Assembly: GCA_046263195.1 (NCBI GenBank)
Contig: JBHELG010000074.1
Span: forward strand, 1 to 36,489
Length of the DNA: 36,489 nt
Reading direction: 5' to 3'
Source of the DNA: JBHELG01 sp046263195
GTDB lineage: Bacteria; Actinomycetota; Nitriliruptoria; Nitriliruptorales; JAHWKO01
Under the pieces are notes generated by a model. It ran no database searches, had not been told where the DNA came from, and was given only the letters and a program-made list of their open reading frames with translations. The position numbers and the translations under genes are program-made. This document shows positions 31,808 through 36,489 of this stretch, piece after piece (the first letter of the stretch is position 1; each line of letters begins with the position of its first letter).

Positions 31808-32686
31808 ATGGCGATACGGGTCGGCGTCGTGGGAGCGGCCGGCCGCATGGGACAGCTGGTGTGCCGTTCTCTCCTGGAGGCCAGCGATCTCGAGTTGGTC
31901 GCGGCGGTGAGCCCTCGGCATGCTCGCCTGCCACTTGCCCGCGTCTGCGGGCTCGAAACCACTCTCGTCGTAGCCGGTGAGCTGGCCGCCTTGACGGAGG
32001 CGGACACGGATGTTGCCGTCGACTTCACCGTGCCCCAAGCCGTCGCCGGGAACGTGAGCTGGTACCTCGAGCACGGCATCGATGCCGTTGTTGGTACGAC
32101 CGGTTGGACGAGCGAAGACCTTCGGCGGTTCGTTGAGCTGTCACAACAGCACGGGGCGAACGCAATCATCGCACCGAACTTCGCACTCGGAGCGGTACTC
32201 ATGATGTCCTTCGCCCAGGTAGCCGCCCGCCACCTGTCAGACGTCGAGATCGTGGAACTACATCACGACGGCAAGCGTGACGCGCCGAGTGGAACGGCGT
32301 TGCGGACGGCGGATCTCATCGCCGCCACGCGTGAACAGACCTTGGACCACCCGCCCGCAACCGTCTCCGCGACGAGCGGGCTCCCTTCGACGTCCTTGCC
32401 TGGCGCCCGCGGCGCGGAACGACACGGCATCCAGGTCCACGCCATTCGCCTGCCCGGTCTCGTAGCTCACCAAGAGGTGCTCTTCGGGGCTCAGGGACAG
32501 ACCTTGACCATCCGCCATGACGCCTTGGACCGCACAGCCTTCGTGCCGGGGGTCCTGCTCGCCGTACGGGAGGTAGGAGTCCGACGGGGCGTCATCGTGG
32601 GCCTCGAGCGGCTGCTCGGGCTTGAAGTCTTGCACCCGTCCGGTGATGAGACACCGACACGAGACGACAGCGAGGGCACCCCATGA
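31808..32686 (+). CDS. dapB: 4-hydroxy-tetrahydrodipicolinate reductase
   Basis: NAD(P)H-dependent step of the diaminopimelate/lysine pathway. The ATG at 31808 follows AGAGGAAGG and begins MAIRVGVVGAAGRMGQ, the dinucleotide-binding loop. Other motifs: DFTVPQAVAGNV, VVGTTGW, APNFALGAVLMM, and the catalytic/substrate signature VELHHDGKRDAPSGTA. The C-terminus (GVRRGVIVGLERLLGLE plus about 20 residues) extends past the usual end. An in-frame GTG-region extension upstream to 31739 is not supported. The stop overlaps the PPR protein start (ATGA). Confidence 0.95.
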   Translation: MAIRVGVVGAAGRMGQLVCRSLLEASDLELVAAVSPRHARLPLARVCGLETTLVVAGELAALTEADTDVAVDFTVPQAVAGNVSWYLEHGIDAVVGTTGWTSEDLRRFVELSQQHGANAIIAPNFALGAVLMMSFAQVAARHLSDVEIVELHHDGKRDAPSGTALRTADLIAATREQTLDHPPATVSATSGLPSTSLPGARGAERHGIQVHAIRLPGLVAHQEVLFGAQGQTLTIRHDALDRTAFVPGVLLAVREVGVRRGVIVGLERLLGLEVLHPSGDETPTRDDSEGTP

Positions 32687-34407
32687 GTACGAGTGGCTCG
32701 GCCGGGACTGATGCACACGCCCGCGCCATGCGCCAGTTCGCTGCGGCTGGTGACACCAGCCGGGCCCGGGCCGTGCTCGAGCGCATGAGGGCCTCGGGTC
32801 TGCGACCCGGACGCGAGCACTATTCGATACTCCTGGACGCGTACAGCGCGGCGCATCAACTCTCCGGTGCCCGCGAGCTCCTGAACGCCATGCGGGTGGA
32901 GGGATTGCGACCGGGAGATGACGAATATGCGGCTCTCGTGCTCGCCCATGCGCGGGCCGGGGACCTGGATGCGGCGGCGGAAACGCTGGACGCGATGGCA
33001 GCAGATGGGGTGCGGCTGCGTCCCGAGGTGGCCCGTAGCCTGCTCGGTGTTTATCTCGCTGCGGGACGCCTGCGGATCGCTCGGCAGCTCCTCGGCCAGC
33101 TCGCAGCTGCAGGGCTGACGGCCCGTCCCGGGGATTACGCCGCCCTCCTCGTGGCCTACCTGCGACAGGGCGTTGTGAAACCGGTCGTTGAGGTGTGCGA
33201 GCTCATGCTGGACGCGGGCATCGTGCCCGACGCGATTCGCACGGAAGCGGTGATCGCGCTCTGCGTACGTGGCAACGAACTCGATCGGGCCCGGATGCTA
33301 CTCGACCGGCTCGCCGCAGCAGGGGCACAGCCCTCAGCACGTGCCTATGGTGAGCTCCTGCGGGCCTACGCCGCCGCCGGTCGCTACCGCGAAGCGCTTG
33401 AACTGCGCGACCGGCTGGTCGCTCACGGTCTTGCCATTACCACCCTGCACCGCAACGCCCTGCTCACGGCCGCCATCACGGCGGATGAGTTCGACGCAGC
33501 CTGGGACATCGCCGAGGAGATCGCCGAGGCCGGACAGGTGCCGACCACCGAGAACCTGCAAACCCTCTTCGACCTGTCGACGGCCCGACGTGCCGTGGAG
33601 CGAGCTGTTGGAGCGCTCGAGTGGATGCTCGTGCTCGGCATGCAGCCGCAGCCCGGTCAGGTCACCGCCGCAATCACCGCGCAGGTCCGGGCGCGCCGCC
33701 TCGACGAGGCCACATCTCTGCTCGACCGCCTGGCCAGAAATGGCGTGCCGATTGAAGCGCGTCACCGGCGCGTCCTGCTCGACGGATACGTGCGTGCAAA
33801 GCGATTCGACGAGGCACTCGCTTACGCCGACCAGCTACTCGCCTCCGGAGGGCTCGACGCACGCCACCTGGGCTCGTTGCTCAGTGCACTCGTCTCGGCG
33901 GGCCGTCTCGAGGACGCGATCGGGCTGCTCGACCGTGCCCTCGCAGCCGGCGCCCAGCCGCCCGCCACCCACGCTGGTGATGTCATCTCCGCACTCATCC
34001 GACGGAAGCGCCTCGACCAGGCCCGTGCCCTGCTCGAGCGACTCGTGTCAGCGGGGGTACCGATCACGGAGCCACGTTTCCGTGAACTGCTCTGGGCCTA
34101 CGCCAAGGCAGGGAAGGCCCAAGAGACGCGGGAAGTTCACGAACTCATGGTCGCCTCGGGGATTCCGAGCGACGAGCGTCATGCGTCCGCCCTCCGCTGG
34201 GCCGCGGGAGAGACGCCCCGCCGCCTCAGTCCGACCCGAGGAGACGAATTCCGTTTCGAGGTCGATCTTTCCTTCGAATTCGACCCGAACCTTGACGACG
34301 TCGTACTGCCCGGTGCGGAGGCTGGAAGCTACGACAGCTCCGTCAGGCCGGGAGACTCCCCCGAGGATTCGCCCAGCGATCCGGCCGCAGGTCCGAACGA
34401 TTCATAG
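32683..34407 (+). CDS. Pentatricopeptide-repeat (PPR) protein, 14 repeats
   Basis: 574 residues. Residues 9-497 are 14 back-to-back repeats of 35 residues (one, the eleventh, of 34). Each shows the PPR helix-turn-helix pattern: small/aromatic at 4, Leu/Val/Ile at 7-8, Ala at 20 in 12 of 14, and Gly at 31 in all 14, often followed by P34. An example is REHYSILLDAYSAAHQ (44-59). PPR arrays bind RNA in organelles and are rare in bacteria. The residues at positions 5 and 35 (S/G, A/R, R/R, A/D, E/S, G/T, N/T, Q/Q, T/E ...) mostly do not match the plant nucleotide code. The tail (498-574) is acidic and probably disordered. No signal or membrane segment. ATGA overlap with dapB; thyX-like gene 52 bases downstream. 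Function unknown; TPR or HAT repeats are less likely because of the strict 35 spacing and G31. Confidence 0.85.
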   Translation: MSTSGSAGTDAHARAMRQFAAAGDTSRARAVLERMRASGLRPGREHYSILLDAYSAAHQLSGARELLNAMRVEGLRPGDDEYAALVLAHARAGDLDAAAETLDAMAADGVRLRPEVARSLLGVYLAAGRLRIARQLLGQLAAAGLTARPGDYAALLVAYLRQGVVKPVVEVCELMLDAGIVPDAIRTEAVIALCVRGNELDRARMLLDRLAAAGAQPSARAYGELLRAYAAAGRYREALELRDRLVAHGLAITTLHRNALLTAAITADEFDAAWDIAEEIAEAGQVPTTENLQTLFDLSTARRAVERAVGALEWMLVLGMQPQPGQVTAAITAQVRARRLDEATSLLDRLARNGVPIEARHRRVLLDGYVRAKRFDEALAYADQLLASGGLDARHLGSLLSALVSAGRLEDAIGLLDRALAAGAQPPATHAGDVISALIRRKRLDQARALLERLVSAGVPITEPRFRELLWAYAKAGKAQETREVHELMVASGIPSDERHASALRWAAGETPRRLSPTRGDEFRFEVDLSFEFDPNLDDVVLPGAEAGSYDSSVRPGDSPEDSPSDPAAGPNDS

Positions 34408-34459
34408 GGCCACGGACGAGTGATGATGGAGGGGCAGCGCTGCGCCGCGGGTAGTCACC

Positions 34460-36085
34460 GTGGCTGATCAGACCCTCCCACCTCCGGAGGCCTTCTCCCC
34501 TCCCGAGCGCGCCATGCTGGCCCCCTATGTCACGAACATCGATGGTGACGTATTCGCACTCAGGAACCTGCCAGAAGTGGTCAAGGGGGCGCTGTTCGCC
34601 CGCTACTCGCGCTCGTCGAAGAGCCTGCGACGGCTCTTCCTCGACGAGTTCGTCCCTACCCTCGACCCTCGCCTCTCGCCTGCCGAGACCACGGTCGGGC
34701 TCGAACGCGCCGAGGCACTTTACGAGCGCGTACTTGGAGAATACGGCGACGATTCCGTCGCCCAGCTCGGCGGAGCTCACGTGGCGGTGGAACGGGCTTC
34801 GAACCTGCTCACGAAGCAGCTCGAGTGGGGGCGCCTGGCCGCCTACCTCGAGCAGTCGACCCGTTATATCGCCTACGACGACCTGCCGGAAGGGCGCTAC
34901 CGCTACTACCGCGACCCCGATGTGCTCGCCGGACCTCATGCCCAGCTCTACCTGGACACGCTCGATACCGTCTTCAAGAGTTACGCGGCGCTCCTACCAC
35001 GCGTGCTCGACTGGGTGCGGGCCGTCTACCCGCGTGATGCCGACGTGAGCGAAGGCGCCTGGAGACGCGCGACGAGAGCAAAGGGGCTCGATCTGTTGCG
35101 CGGCCTGCTGCCAGCCGCGACGACGAGCAACCTCGGGATCTTCGCCGACGGTCAGGCGTACGAGCAGCTGCTGCTGCGCCTGGGAGCCAGTGAGCTCGCG
35201 GAGGCTCGAGCCTGCGGCGAGCGCATCCTCGTCGAGCTGCGCAAGGTCATCCCGTCGTTCCTCACCCGTGTCGACCGTCCCGACCGGGGCGGGGCCTGGA
35301 GCGAGTACCTGGCTACCACCCGCGCCTCGACCCGGACGCTGGCCGAAAGGATCACGGCGCGAGTCGTGCCCGCCTCCGCGCCCGAGGTCACCCTGGTGGA
35401 CTGGGCGCCGCGCGACCCCTTCGACGCGGAGGTCGAGCTCGTCACGGCGATGCTCTACCCCGCCGTCACCCTTCCCGAGGACCAGCTGAGGCGCGTCGTA
35501 GCGGACCTGCACGGGGAGGAGCGGCGCCAGGTCGTCGCTGCCTATGTCGGAGAACGCGGCAACCGGCGCCACAAGCCGGGACGAGCGTTCGAACGCGTCT
35601 GGTACCGTTTCGACATCCTCGGCGATTACGGCGCCTTCCGTGATCTGCAGCGCCACCGCATGCTCACCGTCGAGTGGCAGGACCTGACGACCCGCCACGG
35701 CTATGCCACTCCCCCCGAGATCACGGAGGCGGGAGTCGAGGGCGGCTGGGACGAGACCCTCGAGCGTTCCGCCGAGCTCTACGAGCGGCTGGCAGATGAT
35801 CATCCGGTGCAGGCACAGTATGCGGTCTGTTTCGCCTACCGCGTGCGCTACGTGTTGCAGCTGAATGCCCGCTCGGCGATGCACGTCATCGAACTGCGGT
35901 CGTCCCCGCAAGGACATGCGACCTACCGTCGGGTTGTCCAGCGCATGCACGAGCTCATACGAGACCAGGCCGGTCACGCGCTCGTCGCCGACGCGATGAC
36001 CTTCGTCGATCGGGGGACGACCGAGTTGGAGCGTCTCGCGTCCGAGCGACGTGCCGAGGCTCGTCGCGCGGCACTCGACGCCTGA
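34460..36085 (+). CDS. Double-length ThyX-like (FAD-dependent thymidylate synthase family) protein
   Basis: 541 residues, about twice ThyX length, apparently two tandem ThyX-like halves (about 20-275 and 310-541). ThyX methylates dUMP using FAD; its signature is RHRxxSxNExSxRY. In the N half the same stretch reads WGRLAAYLEQSTRY (123-136), keeping the second Arg and the E, S, R, Y positions but losing the first R-H. In the C half it reads RHRMLTVEWQDL (from 398), keeping RHR but losing the rest. Each half ends with a segment like the ThyX C-terminal helices (NARSAMHVIELRSS in the C half). The dapB neighbourhood is where thyX often lies in actinobacteria. No dapA is seen. It may be an active fused enzyme or a derived FAD or nucleotide-binding protein. 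Confidence 0.78.
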   Translation: MADQTLPPPEAFSPPERAMLAPYVTNIDGDVFALRNLPEVVKGALFARYSRSSKSLRRLFLDEFVPTLDPRLSPAETTVGLERAEALYERVLGEYGDDSVAQLGGAHVAVERASNLLTKQLEWGRLAAYLEQSTRYIAYDDLPEGRYRYYRDPDVLAGPHAQLYLDTLDTVFKSYAALLPRVLDWVRAVYPRDADVSEGAWRRATRAKGLDLLRGLLPAATTSNLGIFADGQAYEQLLLRLGASELAEARACGERILVELRKVIPSFLTRVDRPDRGGAWSEYLATTRASTRTLAERITARVVPASAPEVTLVDWAPRDPFDAEVELVTAMLYPAVTLPEDQLRRVVADLHGEERRQVVAAYVGERGNRRHKPGRAFERVWYRFDILGDYGAFRDLQRHRMLTVEWQDLTTRHGYATPPEITEAGVEGGWDETLERSAELYERLADDHPVQAQYAVCFAYRVRYVLQLNARSAMHVIELRSSPQGHATYRRVVQRMHELIRDQAGHALVADAMTFVDRGTTELERLASERRAEARRAALDA

Positions 36086-36145
36086 GTAGGCCCTCGAGAC
36101 GACCGACTAGCCCCTTCATGTCGCACCCTGAACGTTGTTCGGATC

Positions 36146-36489
36146 ATGCAAAGAATCGTCGAGGCGGTTGAGACTCTCACGCACGCGCTGGCGGTTTTCG
36201 ACCCCGCACCCCTCGCCGGACCGGAGGCGGTCGCGCTGGTCGAGGTCCTGGCCCGGGGCGAGAAGGTGTATGCAGCGGCTCGGGCCAGGGCGGCGGCCCG
36301 CGCCGAGGAGTCTGGCGCGTATCGGGTCAAGGGGCATCGGTCGGGGGAGCAGTGGCTGGCCAGGATGTTGGGTACCAGCCCCAGCAGGCCGCCGCGTCCA
36401 TCGAAACCGCCAAGGCCGTCGAGGGGCTTGCCGCCACTCGGGAGGCGTTCGTCGCTGGCCGCATTTCGGAGGCCCAGGCCACTGAGGTG
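36146..36489 (+). pseudogene. DUF222 / 13E12-family HNH endonuclease-like gene, frameshifted and cut by the window edge
   Basis: From ATG 36146 the frame reads MQRIVEAVETLTHALAVFDP, then LVEVLARGEKVYAAARARAAARAEESGAYRVKGHRSGEQWLARMLGTS, typical of the DUF222 N-terminus. After GTSP the family sequence continues in a different frame (QQAAASIETAKAVEGLAATREAFVAGRISEAQATEV). One extra C in the CCCC run at 36379-36382 would restore the frame, so a single-base deletion (or sequencing error) is implied. The HNH domain expected at the C-terminus lies beyond the right edge. This family is a mobile-element-like, high-copy group in actinobacteria. Confidence 0.75.

Noticed and set aside
32700..34180. Periodic 105-base signal, possible satellite-like DNA repeat
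   Set aside because: The period comes from the 35-residue PPR units; the DNA units themselves are too diverged to be a nucleotide repeat.

Overview
The window is GC-rich, densely coded chromosomal DNA from an actinobacterium. The evidence is a whiG/fliA-type sigma gene beside the rpsB-tsf-pyrH-frr cluster, bioB followed by a bsaP-like gene, an F420-type luciferase-fold oxidoreductase, frequent GTG starts, and a DUF222/13E12-type HNH endonuclease remnant. Several proteins diverge from the Streptomyces and Mycobacterium forms, so a deep lineage such as Acidimicrobiia is my inference, not something the sequence proves.

Layout. 1-4.7 kb holds metabolic genes: a PEBP/YbhB protein cut by the left edge and an F420-type oxidoreductase (both minus), a 6-phosphogluconate-dehydrogenase-like protein and a membrane-anchored molybdopterin oxidoreductase (plus), then bioB-bsaP (minus). 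4.8-8.6 kb holds a XerC/D recombinase overlapping a WhiG/FliA sigma factor, then an exported fusion of a degenerate M23 domain with a serine hydrolase. 8.6-17.2 kb holds rpsB-tsf-pyrH-frr-cdsA-dxr-rseP-ispG: translation, UMP kinase, phospholipid precursor, isoprenoid (MEP) pathway and site-2 protease. 17.4-26.9 kb is the rimP-nusA-ylxR-infB-ylxP-rbfA-nrnA-truB-ribF operon for transcription and ribosome maturation, RNA turnover and flavin cofactors. 26.9-31.6 kb holds rpsO, pnp and an M16 peptidase. 31.7-36.1 kb holds dapB, a 14-repeat pentatricopeptide-repeat (PPR) protein and a double-length ThyX-like protein. The right edge carries a frameshifted, truncated DUF222 gene.

Most of the window is conserved housekeeping. 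The points that stand out are: (1) a bacterial PPR protein made almost wholly of 35-residue repeats, start-stop overlapped with dapB and followed by a ThyX-like gene; (2) that ThyX-like protein, whose two halves have lost complementary parts of the ThyX signature; (3) a short hairpin-bearing DNA repeat found upstream of the 6PGDH-like gene and of infB, with core fragments in the bioB leader and inside an insertion in ribF; (4) a LytM/M23 domain that keeps its zinc ligands but lacks both catalytic histidines, fused to an alpha/beta hydrolase; (5) a 6PGDH homologue lacking its catalytic lysine. All functional statements rest on motif recognition by eye; no database search was run.
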